Assembly (NCBI GenBank): GCA_013076295.1
Contig: RQOL01000699.1
Location: forward strand, 6,200,104 to 6,264,103
Source: Sanderia malayensis
Lineage: Eukaryota > Cnidaria > Scyphozoa > Semaeostomeae > Pelagiidae
DNA: 64,000 nucleotides
Reading direction: 5' to 3'
How positions within the stretch are numbered: position 1 is the stretch's first letter; every line of letters starts with the position of its first letter. Under the pieces are notes generated by a model that saw only the letters and a program-made list of their open reading frames with translations, searched no databases and was not told the origin of the DNA. Below are positions 35,331 through 46,206 of this stretch, in pieces. The position numbers were made by a program, and so were the translations under genes.

Positions 35331-36640
35331 CATCTTCATGGACTGTGACCTTGACATGGTGAAGATGCTTGTGTAACTCTTCGACCCATTAGAGCTTTAC
35401 TAGCTGGAGCACTACCTGCTCCTTTGTAGGGCTACCCTTGCTAGGCACATCAATGGTTAGAATTCTGACAAAATCAGTCCGCTTTACAAATTTTTAATTA
35501 ACAAAATATTTGTAAGAAATTCAACTCTCATCAATGAAAAGTTGAGAAACCTCTGTACTTGGTCAAATTCATTTCTGAGGAGCATATTCTTTATAGTGGA
35601 TGAGAGCTCTTACAAATCGTAATTTCATTTCCACTTTGTCAATTGATGGATATTATTATTCACTTGCAAGCAAAAATAAATGCAACTTGATGGCCTCATT
35701 CCTTCTCTCGAAGTATTTTTGATAATTCGAGGTATAGTTCATTACTACCAAGTCAACACTTTCATAGTGAAATGAATACATATTCAGTTCTCATACCATC
35801 CTTTTTTCTATTTGTGTACTTTAACACTTTAATCTTGCACCGCAGCTCCCCTATTGCTCCCGCCATTAAACTTTCACTTCTGTATCACAAGTTTGAAATT
35901 TCCACGCTTTGTAAAGCCCTACTACGCATGCTCCAATGATTCAAAAATGACGTCATGCCAAATTCCAAAGACTTACTACGGTTCATATCCCCAACAACTA
36001 CTTATACTTCATGTGCTCTCTAATTAACAATCTATATCGCGGATGCGTGTTGCTTCCTATTATTTATTTGTCTGCATGGCTGCGACTACCCTTTACATTT
36101 TTTCTTTATTTACAAACATTATTATTATTTTAATCTATTATTTACCTTATATTATTTGATACAGAGATTTCGAATACCATTCATATAATGATAATGATAC
36201 AATACACAATGAAACGTATTAAACAGCATACAGTTATACAGTAGAGCAAGTTTAAAGCAACCGTTTGAAAAAAGGAATTTTAATTAGAAGGAGGATGGGG
36301 TTGGGAAAACATATGGAAGTGATGGTACACAGAAAAATTAAAATCTACCAGACTCAAAGATCTCTCATATTGAGAGGCAATCTTGAAAGAAATTATATAG
36401 TAACCATAAAAAGAATATCTAGCGACACTCCAATTTTTCCTTTAATTGCTAGACTCCCCACCCCCCGGTACTTTAACCCCTGCCCCCAATAAACATCTGA
36501 TATATAAATTTTGCGAAGTCATGTGAAGACGCTCTTTACTTGCCAAAAACAATAGATTCGACCTGAAACAATATGTCGAACATCCAACACAATGGGCCAA
36601 AAAGGCGAACCTTTGGCATACTTGCCATGCTTAGGCTTAA
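35331..36640. other. 3' non-coding end of the element and flank
   Basis: 35331-35997 is the AT-rich right end of the 9.1-kb element. 35998-36640 is unrelated AT-rich flank. No gene is supported in either. Confidence 0.5.
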
Positions 36641-36846
36641 TCCAAACAACATGAAGCACAGGCAAGAAGTGCACCCTATCAGTCGATGCTGTTTGATAAT
36701 AGATAGGCAGGTGAGCACAGCAAGCTATCTCATTGTATGTGGGGTTGAAATGGGCATGAGCGGAAGAGAATGAAGCACATGAAGTTCGCCCTATCAGTCA
36801 ATGTTTCTTGACAACAGATAGACAGGCGAGCGCAGCAAGCTGACCC
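36640..36846 (+). repeat. GC-rich dispersed repeat (GR), split by the MULE (left part)
   Basis: Two tandem GR-type units (CACCCTATCAGTCGATGCTG and CGCCCTATCAGTCAATGTTT) ending GAGCGCAGCAAGCTGACCC. The repeat resumes at 43830 after the MULE. The copy at 47520-47835 shows the uninterrupted order. Confidence 0.85.
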
Positions 36847-37216
36847 GGTTGATGATCGATACTAATGGCCAAAAGGACATATCCCGAAAATCTATTTTTC
36901 TGACTGCAATCGTTGAACGAACAACTGCCGATTATTGTCGTCGAATACTGTAACTGACTGTTGTCGTTGTGGGAGGCTTCGTCAAAGTTGTACAGGATTG
37001 GAATTTGGAATTCTGCAATGGCGGATGGTGCTTCGTGTTGCAGCAAAACAGTAAAGACAGATAGAATAAAGAGATAATAAAGCGTAAACTAAAGATATCC
37101 TTGGAAGTAAAAACATACAGTTCTGTTTGCTATTTTATTGTAAAGTAGATACATATGCAAAAGTAATGAAAAAAAATGAATGAAAAAATGATATGCTAGG
37201 GTAGTCTCTAGTGTTT

Positions 37217-37352
37217 TTATTCTGAACCCATGTGAACATCGTTGCAAAATGAACATCTCCAATTTAGCTTATTATCACGAAATACCTCTGCTGGTATCCT
37301 TTCACACATCCTGTGATGCCATTTGTTACAGGAGCAACATTCAGCCATTTGC
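37217..37352 (-). CDS. MULE gene, terminal PHD-type exon
   Basis: TTTGCAG acceptor; the split Arg codon joins in phase to the exon ending at 37926. It reads QMAECCSCNKWHHRMCERIP, then LNWRCSFCNDVHMGSE and a TAA. Together with FCSC from the previous exon this makes a PHD-like Cys4-His-Cys3 finger, a possible chromatin reader. It is too short to be found as a lone ORF but splice phase and zinc spacing support it. Confidence 0.8.
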
Positions 37353-37925
37353 CTGCAAAGAGAACAGTTGGAATCAATGCAATCTTGATATGATATCGAT
37401 GTAGGAGATTATACCAAAGAGACAATGGCTATGTTGTTCTATCAGGAGAGCCTGAATACCCGCTACCGGTATTGTTTTTCTAAAAGATTCACACAAGTAC
37501 ACGAAAAATTTTCAAAACTCAATGCCAATTTTGTCCGACACAGGCTGCACGGATTCCACCTGGGCAAGTAGCATGTGATTTGAAATCGGAACTGGGGGTT
37601 ATGTTGTCCTTAGATTGTTGAATTTTAGAGGCCCCATTGAGTGTGTTAATAGGATGATGTGCTGCTATTATTAATATGCTATTTTTCTTGGTTCTTCTAT
37701 GTCCAAATTTTGACACTACAAGAGCTGAATTGTTATCATGAAGAATTCACTAATCCACAGCTAAGTCAATTTCTAATTCATGAAATAAGCAATTAAAATT
37801 CACCAGTTAACATTGTATGGGCCAAAATTCGTGGATTTCAATGTTAGGAAAACTTTTTGGGTTCACAGAATGAGAGAGTAGCATATGTAACACAGATTAG
37901 ATTGATGGGAATTTTTCTTAGTTAC

Positions 37926-39641
37926 CTTGAAAAAACTCTGTCATCTGACTTTTTCCAGATTTGGCGACAACTGCAGAATACCTCTATCTCAATCACCCTT
38001 TCATGACATTTTCTTGTTTTTGTGAATTTTAGAGGAAATGGCAAAAGCTTGTTTTTTTTTTTTAGCAGACCACGAAGCATATGAGATCTCATTTTGACCT
38101 GATCAAAATTGACTGCATCAAATTTCAAATTTCCATGAAGTATGGTAGTGATGAATGCTATAGCGTATACACAACAGTCAACCATGTTTGATTGCTGTTG
38201 AACTGGTAGGACTTTCACTTTTATAATGTCTCGTTTACACATCAACAGATTGCATATTTGTTGTTTTATTTTGGTTGTTATAGAACCACTGAAGAAGCTA
38301 TCCATATAGAAAACTTCATCATCCTTGCATCCATAAGTGCTTATTGCTACCCAGTGTAAGCTTCCATCATGCAAAACTTGCACAAAAGGAACATCAAGAG
38401 TGTTGAATTTTAATTTTGCTCCCAAAACTTGAAGCTCTGCAGGATGCTCAAACTGATTTGCCAGCATCTTTTGGAACGTGTTGATGATATTGTCATTGAG
38501 CATCTCATTTTTCTCAAAAATTGTCAAATCACATTTTGTTAATTGAGATCTAACAGAATTTCCTTCTAACCGTGTACAACTTGAATCTGATAAAGAGTCC
38601 TCAACATCTGTAAGATCAATGAAACCTGTCTTGTTTTCACCTTTCGTATCTCCTTCTTTTAGTAGAGGTGATGCACAGGATAGTTGAGGTCTTATATATG
38701 TTGTAAACATGTTGCCATTATATCTTTGAGTATCAATGTCATCAATAATCTGCTCTTCTGTTACCTTGTCTTCTTTGGTTTTTTTCTAGTACAATTGTTC
38801 TTGCCGCTTCTGCTTTTCTCTTTTCTCGCCTACTCTGCCTGCTTGCTCCCATTTTATTTTTCTGGAGGGTAGTGGTGCAAGTTTAAGCTTCAAATTTTTC
38901 TTTTGGTTTTTGGCTTAAGTGGCAATATTCTCTGAAAGTAATGGTAGCCCTTGTTCTTTTGGACAAGCTAGGTACAACTGAACTTTCATTTCTTGTAGCT
39001 CACTGTGCAGTCTTTGTAGCACTTCTGGCTTGTCCTCTAGCAAAAAAGTAATCTGCTTGATTTCATTTAATGATTCTCGGCATAAGGCGGCAGCACTTCT
39101 TGCTGGAAAGGGTTCTTTAACTGCTGCTGGTGGAGGTTCACCTTCAGATAATATATTTTTCTGGCTGATATACTTATCACTATCTTCATTTCTGTCTATG
39201 ATTTCTGCAGAAAACTGATGATCTGGATTACCTTCTTGATGCTGGGTCTGAAATATCTCATCCAGTTTGAAAAACAAAGAGTCTTTATATAGTGGTGACA
39301 GTGTGTCCCATGTCCAAACAGGAAATTTCTGAAAAACAGCAAAAAAATGCTTGCAAACGAAAGGTGATCTTCTCCAGTCAAAGCATGAGCAGCTTGGTAA
39401 AATCTTTTCATCACCAAAGATAACATCATAGTCCTGGCACAATGTGTTTCGTGACATGCTTTGGACCGTGAATCTACCATATCCATTCAATGTTACATGC
39501 GACGATGGTATGCTTTCAGCCAATTTACTTTTTTCCAACCAACTTTTGATGAATTCGTTTGGACGATTTTTAACAAAATCTGGTATACCTTTTGCATATA
39601 AACAATAAGATGAGCTCTGCTTGATGTTTACATCACAGTAC
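37926..39641 (-). pseudogene. MULE gene, SWIM zinc finger plus C48 protease exon (two stops)
   Basis: Acceptor ACCAAAG at 39641 joins in phase to the exon ending at 39946 (RYCDVNIKQ...). SWIM finger: CSCFDWRRSPFVCKHF (CxC...CxH, about 39345-39391). A basic linker follows. The frame stays the same to 37926 except TAA at 38915-38917 and TAG at 38786-38788. The second half is a Ulp1-like C48 protease: LHW (His), YMDSFF (Asp), QQQSNMVDCC (Gln, Cys). SUMO/ubiquitin-like proteases are known passengers of MULEs. The exon ends in FCSCRQIWKKSDDRVFS, the first half of a PHD-type finger, at a GTAACT donor. Confidence 0.85.
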
Positions 39642-39945
39642 CTTTGGTAAGAAAGAACAATCTTAACTGCAATATTTAGCTTTGATTTTGGAATTTAAAC
39701 CACTATCATACACTGTTTTTTTTAAACAATGGGGACCAAGAATTTTTTTGGGTCAAATTGGTCAACAAAAAGTGTCCAAAACGAATAAATATGTCCTCAA
39801 AAATAAACAAAAATAACTTCGTTAAACGTAGGAGCATTTTTTCCATATTATAGAACAATTGAGGCAATTTCAAATTTTAAATTGTCTGTTAAAAGAAAAA
39901 GTATTATTCAAAGAAATATGTGACATTGTATGAGCCGCAGCCTAC

Positions 39946-40520
39946 CGTTCATATTTATCAATTAAAAACTGCTCAATTAGTATTGTTAACATCCCAGTTA
40001 AAGATGTTTTTGAATTGCATTGAAGGTATTGATATTTCAGAGATTCATTCTGTCTTTCTGTACCATTATTAGTGTTGCAGTGAACTAGAAATCTCTTATG
40101 TCGGAATGCTTGAACCCATCTCTAGAAAGGCAGAAACACATGGTTCATATTTCCTGCCAACCACTGTAACATTGCTTTGGATATTACTATGAATTAAACT
40201 TATGAAAGTTTGAAATTGTTAGGTAAACTAATAAAACCCTTTACAAAAATCAAGTTGTACAAGTTTATTTACCTTTTTTATGGGCAGCCAATACGTTTCA
40301 ATATAATGTTTTAATTTCGCGTAGTCTGGGTTTACCCACATGGAAGATGTTTTTAGATCTTTCTCTGCTTGGTCGCAAACTTCTTCTCTCTGTGATCTTG
40401 CTATTCGCCATAGCATTCGCAGGACTTCATCACATACTTTTGCACAACCATTTGCTGTTTTGCGAAGCCAACGGTCCCAGGCTTGCTCGCGGTGAAAATC
40501 ACACAACAGTGTGAAGCAGC
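39946..40520 (-). CDS. MULE gene, C-terminal transposase exons
   Basis: Exon 40273-40520 (TTACAG acceptor; CFTLLCDFHREQAWDRWLRK ... LKHYIETYWLPIKK; GTAAAT donor) joins in phase 0 to exon 39946-40121 (RWVQAFRHKRFLVHCNTNNG, TERQNESLKYQYLQ ... FLIDKYE; GTAGGC donor). CDFHREQAW and NTNNGTERQN are signature blocks of this MULE group; the latter includes the final acidic catalytic residue. Confidence 0.88.
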
Positions 40521-41093
40521 CTGTAATATAAAAAGTGAAATTAGTTGATACCATCTTTGACCGAGAGGGATGGAAATGAAGAGTCGAGGATTCAACAGTG
40601 CTCCTACGGTCTTAACAGACTATGGAATAGAAAACCCATCTTATTGACTAACATGTAACTCTTCTGATGTTCGTATTTACCCGACTTTCAAATTGCAGGG
40701 AAACATTGCCTACCCCAGAAACATTTAGGCATTTTTACTGCCGTATGTTTGTCAGCCGAAAAATGTGGGAACTCTCTTATGAAACTGTACATAAACATTT
40801 GAAGGAAACGCAGACTTCCAATAAATTTGAGAACGAAGAAACAGAGGATAAATATTTTTCAATTTGCAGTATCCATTTTCTATTTATATTGACTTGTATT
40901 GCGTTATATTGTCGAATATAAGTTCACGTCAATACTATCGTCTGTTTCTTCATTCTCAAATTAATTCGAGGTCTGCGTTTTGGTTAGGCCATTTCGATTG
41001 ATATAGATCCTATTCTTTGCGAATACGAATCCAGTTGTGTAATAATGAAACAGCAGATGTATATAATTTAATATCATGCGGTTTATTTTATAC

Positions 41094-41185
41094 CTTCGAA
41101 GGTGTTTCTGTAGCTGCAATTTCCTCATTGCAATAGTCGGTCATGAAAAACCTTGGTCTGAATTCAGGATTCCAATATCTGCTGG
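41094..41185 (-). pseudogene. MULE gene, exon with second catalytic Asp
   Basis: Reads SRYWNPEFRPRFFMTDYCNE and EIAATETPSK, matching the MTDYC block of MULE transposases where the second catalytic Asp sits. Its phase does not join the exon ending at 41237, and only about 51 bases separate them, so an internal deletion has removed the exon(s) with the first catalytic Asp. Confidence 0.75.
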
Positions 41186-41236
41186 CTTAATTTCAGAGCC
41201 TTGATTGCTTTTGGATTTAGACCGAAAGAATATTTA

Positions 41237-41527
41237 TACTTCATGGTCCTTTTTCCACTCTTTAACTTTTTCTGTGAGGCACTCTTGGTCTATCATATAA
41301 CATCTCAGCTTTCTTATGCTGTCTACCATATGGTTTCTTATCACCTTTGGACGCGGGAAAAATCTTCTGTTCGCTGCATCAGGTAATGCTTGTCCATCGA
41401 ATAATGCTGTCTTAACAAAGATCTTTAAATGCCTTCTCATTTCATTCACACTTGAGACACCTTCACGCACAAGTTCGTCCATTTTTTTTGCCAAACGAGT
41501 ATCGATTTCTTGGGAAATCCCAGCTAC
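41237..41527 (-). CDS. MULE gene, exon before the transposase core
   Basis: TTAAG acceptor, then VAGISQEIDTRLAKKMDELV, GVSSVNEMRRHLKIFVK, NRRFFPRPKVIRNHMVDSIR and DQECLTEKVKEWKKDHE. This is the classic pre-catalytic segment of animal MULE proteins. It joins in phase 0 to the exon ending at 42292. A TAA follows (41235-41232), or a GTATAA donor. The next family segment, holding the first catalytic Asp (DATYKT-like), is not present downstream. Confidence 0.75.
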
Positions 41528-41716
41528 CTTAAAAAAGAAAACCAATTTCAGGATTTACACAACAACTTTATCTGAGATCGCTCAGATACAGCATACCATT
41601 CAAAATTGCAACTTGGCTATTGAACTGAATTGTTTGACTTTGAAACACATGTCTACCTCTAACACTGTCTTTCAAAATTTTATACTTCGTGTTGCTAGAG
41701 TCCCTCTTGTAGTACC

Positions 41717-42049
41717 TACCGTATTTCCTCGATTAAACGAGGAATTTATTAATCTCTGCATTTTTTAGGGGGGCGCCTAATCGAAGGGGGCCATTATTCG
41801 AGGGTGGGGGGCGCTTATTGGAAAGTACAAGACCACAGGCTGCGTCATTGGGTCCAGAAAAGAGAAAATGGTTTAGTTGAGCCTTGCTTTATCGAGCAAC
41901 AACGTAGAAAATGAAAGTCGCCATGGTTTTGCACAAAGAGGGGGCGTTTAATCGAGGGGGCGCTTATTGCAAAAGCTGGTAGCATAAGGGGGCGTTTATT
42001 CGAGGGGGGCTTTTAATCGAGGGGGGGCTTTAATCGACGAAATACGGTA
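41717..42049. mobile_element. 333-bp MITE inside a MULE intron
   Basis: TACCGTATTTCCTCGATTAA at the left end and an inverse copy (GTCGA variant) at the right end. If the outer TA is a target duplication, termini are CCGTATTTC, as in TA-targeting elements. The interior has G-rich direct repeats (GGGGGCGTTTAATCGAG type). It lies between MULE exons ending at 42292 and starting at 41527. Confidence 0.75.
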
Positions 42050-42291
42050 TTTGGTTTATTATGTAGTACCTAAGGGATCACGGTTTGAGTTCAAATGCGG
42101 GCGTAAAACAAAGAAAGGGGGTGAGATTCTAAGTGACAGCAGAGACCTCCATGCCTTTCAATGGGGGGTCCTTATAAGAGCGGAGGGTGTTGGAAATTTT
42201 TCAAAAAATTAATTAGCGGGGGGCGGCAATTAGGCACCTAAGAGTAGCTACATGTTGTGTCATTTTCGAAAATGTAAAGTGTTTCACTTAC

Positions 42292-43453
42292 AGGATGGTT
42301 AACATGAGTTTCAACATCGGGGATGGTAACAACAAATGTTCTTATTGTTTCCATGTCTTGTTTTGATTCGATATCCAAACTTTTTTGTGTCTTGTATAAG
42401 AGTATATTTGCGACGATAAATGTGGTCGTTGCCCTAAGGATAAAAGAAGTCTCATCAGTTGGTATAGCCTTGCGAATCGGGCAAGATCGAGCAGGCAGGC
42501 CGATAAACATAGCAATATAACTAACATTTGATTGATCTACGTTATCTAATAACAAAACTAACTAAGTAGTAACTAATTTGACGAACGTAGCACACAGATG
42601 CGCAATTAAAATTTTGAAACTAAGACGTTGACGCGTACTTGTTTTTCTTGTCTCTTAAGCTTTCGTTTCTGTTTTACTTTTGCTTGCACATCTTTACCAT
42701 GTTGGCACTGTAATTTTTTGCTTCCTAATATAAAGAATGGGATACCATCGAAATTTATTGTCTTATCTTTCCACTGAACTTTGTGCTTTGATCGGTGAAG
42801 ATCTACAAAATGAAATAAATACATTGTTGGTTACAATGTAGAGCAGCTCGAAAAATACAGAAAGGAGGTGGATTTTGTGAGAAATCCAGTGATGCAGACC
42901 GTAATTAAAGTTGATGTACCTGTGTTTCCGAAATCCTTTGTAGATTGATACAATGAATAACGTAATGTATCCTCAAGTTCATGCTTGTTAATTATACTCA
43001 ATGCTTCTTGAAGAGAATTGGCGAAAAGAATTTGCATATTCTGTAGTATATTATCGGCATCTAAAGAGAGAAGGATTACCTTTGGTTTAGGGTTCATAAT
43101 AAAGTGGAATTTTATGCTGCACTCTCGCACTTCAAGAAATTTATAACGGTTGAGCTCGTAGCAACTTTCAATTTATACGTATATTCAGAATAAACAATTT
43201 TGAAGAGCTGTGGTGAGGTCGTGGGCCATGCTTTTTGTATGAGGAAAATTACAGTCATGTATCGAACCTCGCCAACTGCCAAGTCAAGTATTATTTCCAA
43301 TGATAATACTACTGAAAAAGCCTCAAATCCTTTTAGTAGAATCATGTATTTCCATACGCCTAGGCCACGCCGGTATGGCTAGAACCCCTTTGCCCTGTAA
43401 TTATCCCTGAATCCTGAGGAAAAAATAAACTTAAACCTACCTTCTTCGTTCAT
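42292..43453 (-). CDS. MULE gene, N-terminal exons
   Basis: Exon 43441-43453 (ATG, four codons plus one base, GTAGGT donor) joins in phase to 42920-43060 (ADNILQNMQILFANSLQEAL ... YSLYQSTKDFGNT, GTACAT donor). That joins in phase to 42639-42802 (DLHRSKHKVQWKDKTINFDG ... FFILGSKKLQCQHGKDVQ ... RKLKRQEKQ). The order SxxFG...HxVxW...FDGIPF...C.HG is that of animal MULE proteins. A further exon ends at 42292 (RTFVVTIPDVETHVNHP, GTAAGT donor); its acceptor is uncertain. This region likely binds DNA ahead of the transposase core. Confidence 0.75.
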
Positions 43454-43829
43454 ATTTGAACTTTGAACTTTTTACAACATCAGCAATGTCAATCTGTTTC
43501 TGTTATTCCTGTTTAAGTATCTTCACTGTTTCTTTGCTTCTCAGCTGCTTTTCTTTGAGCCATAAGAAATTTGACAGATTCTCCTGCCAAAAAAAGGCGC
43601 GACAGTCAAACAATGTTGCTATTGCTGCTATGGTTTCAAAAGGCCTTTCTTGATAGTCTCGCAGTGGCCGTTTCCCTGTGCTCTTTGCAACGATAAGCGA
43701 AAGGCAAATAGATTATTTGTCGGTCGTTAAACTCATACCCAAATTCTCGTACTGTATCATAACCGATTTTTTAAATAATCGTTTTGCAAAAACAGGCGTC
43801 CTTTTGGCCATTAGTATCGATCATCAACC

Positions 43830-43903
43830 AGCTAACCTATTGTAAGTGGGGTTGAAAGGGGCATGAGCGTTAGCGAATGCAGCGCACGAAGTGCACCTAT
43901 CAC
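43830..43903 (+). repeat. GR repeat, right part after the MULE
   Basis: Begins with the duplicated AGCTAACCT, continues ATTGTAAGTGGGGTTGAAAG and GGCATGAGCG, and stops at CACCTATCA where the gypsy fragment starts. Confidence 0.85.
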
Positions 43904-45088
43904 CTTGATTTTTTTATCTGTCAGAAATCTAAGTGCGACACAAGACCTCCCAAAGCTCCTCTACTACCTATGTTCGTGCCTCATTCCCCTATGCAGTTTG
44001 TATCATTAGACATCGGATATCTGCCCAAAGATGCTAACGGATATCAGTACATTCTACTAATCGGTGATGTTTTTTCCAAGTTCATCAATGCAATACCCCT
44101 GAAGGACCAGACCGCACCATCTGTCGTAGATGCTTTTCTCAAAAACGGGGTGTATGTCCATGGTACCCCGTCTTACCTATCGACAGACCAAGGCTCTAAT
44201 GTCGACGGTCAATTAATGGCACATATTTGTACGTCTTTTGGTATAGAAAAGCGAAGATCATCCGCTTATCATAGCCAGGGTAATGGTTTTGCCGAAAGAA
44301 ACATCCGAACAGTCAAAGATATATTACGTTCTGTATTATTACACCGTCACCTTAATCAGACGAAATGGCGCCAAATTTTGCCGCAAATGATATTCGCTTT
44401 AAATTCAAGCGAGAGTAAAGCTACTCAATGCATACCATTCGATGTTGTTTTTGGAAGGTCTGCTGTGTTACCACAGGACATTTTATTTGATGTTACGAAT
44501 CCTGATGAATGTAACTCGTCATCCGTCATAAATTACAAAAACGTTGTTAGTTGTGCATTGAAGGATGTGTTTGCACATGTTATCAAAACACTAGAATTGA
44601 GTAAGCAGAAAATGCCCAAACAATACAACCAAGGCATTCGATTTACAAATTATACGGTCGGGCAGGCTGTCTGGTTAAAGGTGAAGCACTATAAGACTGG
44701 AGAAAACCGAAAGCTTGCCCCTCGTCACGATGGACCATGGACCATTCTTGAAAAGCTCCCGAATGGAGTGAACTTTAAAGTTGTTAACTCGCGAAACGAG
44801 GAAAAAGTGGTCCATCATGATCCCCTGATGCCAGCCGTTAAAAATTTATCTGCAGAAAACTTACCGGCACGACGACCTGTGGAACATTGTCCATCACCGA
44901 TTGAATCCGAACCTGCATCTGAATCCAGCAAAGTCGCCAGTTCAGAGTCTGACGAAAATGAAAGCTTAGGCGATTCTAGCGATGAATCAGAAATTTCAGC
45001 TGATGTTCCGGCCAGACATTATCAGCGTCGGAACCGGGCCCTCCGTAACATACCGAACACTATTCCATGGAACGTTATTCATATTTAA
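43904..45088 (+). pseudogene. Ty3/gypsy integrase fragment (5' truncated)
   Basis: Open to 45088, but retroelement homology starts only at DFFICQKSKCDTRPPKAP (about 43904), the tail of the integrase zinc finger; the leading codons derive from the GR repeat. Integrase core: LDIGYLPKDANGYQYILLI (first Asp), LSTDQGSNVDG (second Asp), AYHSQGNGFAERNIRTVKD (Glu). The C-terminal part has a GPWTILEKL chromo-like end segment and a Ser/Glu-rich tail. Integrase joins retroelement cDNA to the genome. Gag, protease and reverse transcriptase are absent, so this is a relic although this piece has no stop. Confidence 0.88.
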
Positions 45089-45130
45089 CTAACTATTACT
45101 TTACTTTGTTTTGTTGCAATTTGTTCATTA

Positions 45131-45560
45131 AGGGGGGGGGAAATGTAGTAGGGCCCCCCGTATACTATTTTCTATATAACTTTATATCCGGCGGTTGTTG
45201 TACGTAGCTTCATTCTCAGATAGTCGTTGTTCGGGAAACTCAAGTTCAGTTTATCTGTCTACAGTCTCCAACACATTACCAACTGAAATTATTCAGCTAT
45301 CATTGGTCGCTCATTACCAGCAGAAATTATTTGGCTTTTGTTGGTCGCTCATTACCAACTGAAGTTATGCGGCTGTCGTTGGTGGCCTTATACAAATTGA
45401 AATTTTGCGGCTGTCGTTGGTTGCCTCATACCAACTGAAATTTTGCGGCTGTTGTTGGTTGCCTCATACCAACTGCTTGCTCCAACATGCCACTCTTTGG
45501 GTCCACATGGCCTTATGCCTCCAGCCTTTTTTGGCTTTTAGTTTCCTTAGAAAGTTACCG
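45131..45560 (+). repeat. Gypsy polypurine tract and 3' LTR
   Basis: A G-rich tract (45131-45143, AGGGGGGGGGAAA) precedes TGTAGTAGGGCC at 45144, the expected LTR start. A TATATAAC box lies near 45172. From 45274 to 45480 a 38-bp unit (CATTACCAACTGAAATTATT plus a GTTGGTCGCT tail) occurs five times with variation. The LTR end is not resolved; no second LTR is in the window. Confidence 0.65.
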
Positions 45561-46114
45561 CCAGCCGCTGAAGATAGCAGCAGGTGACTTCCATTATGAT
45601 TGTTTGAATTGCGTTTATATTTAGCGATTTGTTCCTGACCTGCCATTTTCGTTAAGTCTTTTTGTTTGGAGGGTGAGGAGAAGTCATGTCCACCTAGGTC
45701 CCAGGAATGGTTAATGTTGGAAAGTTTTAGGTCATGACAGAGGAAATTAATAAGAGCAATAATAACAATAATAAAAACAATAGTAATACGTTCGGTGGGG
45801 TCACACTTCGTGTTCTGTGGGCCGAAATTTGCACAGCAAATCGGTATCACCAACCGTAAAGGCTTATTCCTATTCAAGCAATTCGGGCCGGTATGCTAAC
45901 ACCCAATTTCTTGAGATAACATTAATTAGAACTAAATGCGCACTGAGATTGATTTTCAAATAACAGACACCAATCTTTCACAAACTCCTCTCAGCAAAGA
46001 ACTTATATTTTTGTTTTTAAATTTGACTTCTGTAAAACAAACTGCTTTTTACCACCAACAAAAACTTATACCAAAAAAATATATGAAAAAGCAATTATTG
46101 TAAGACCGTTCTTC
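45561..46114. other. No gene seen
   Basis: AT-rich sequence following the gypsy LTR. The minus-strand ORF spanning 45464-45877 has no domain and partly overlies the LTR repeats, so it is not called. Confidence 0.5.
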
Positions 46115-46206
46115 AACAAATATTCTGTGTACTATTAATCACATTTATTGACTCCTTACAAAATTGGATTCAACATGTTAATTTAAAATGCGATAAAGTA
46201 TTCCCA

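Larger units (their letters stand above)
26908..35997 (+). mobile_element. 9.1-kb TIR transposon with XPG/PIN-like protein (Academ-like)
   Basis: Starts TTGTTGGGGATATGAA at 26908 and ends with its exact inverse at 35997 (16-bp perfect TIRs), with CTAC on each side (26904-26907 and 35998-36001), a 4-bp target duplication. Subterminal ATCATTGGAGCATGCG is also inverted at both ends. Inside, on the plus strand, is a run of coding segments from 27666 to 35152 (zinc finger, F-box-like, helical, XPG/PIN-like). The Academ superfamily is described as having 3-4 bp duplications and an XPG-type nuclease, so Academ is my best class, by inference. The coding region has several frameshifts and a nested 935-bp insertion, so this copy is inactive. 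Confidence 0.8.
36847..43829 (-). mobile_element. Mutator-like element (MULE), complete ends
   Basis: Perfect 32-bp TIRs at 36847-36878 and 43798-43829 (start GGTTGATGATCG). Flanks are AGCTGACCC (36838-36846) and AGCTAACCT (43830-43838), a 9-bp target duplication with two transitions. An uninterrupted paralogous target, AGCTAACCC, sits at 47654-47662 in another copy of the same repeat. Nine-base duplication and a MULE transposase gene inside agree. The gene runs on the minus strand from 43453 to 37217 in about ten exons. Confidence 0.93.

Noticed and set aside
35998..36640. Possible extension of the 9.1-kb element beyond its right TIR
   Set aside because: TIR and CTAC duplication give a clean end at 35997.
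43877..43903. N-terminal codons of the gypsy ORF
   Set aside because: Derived from the GR repeat; retroelement homology starts only at DFFICQKSKC.
45464..45877. 137-codon minus-strand ORF
   Set aside because: Overlaps the gypsy LTR repeat region, with no recognisable domain.
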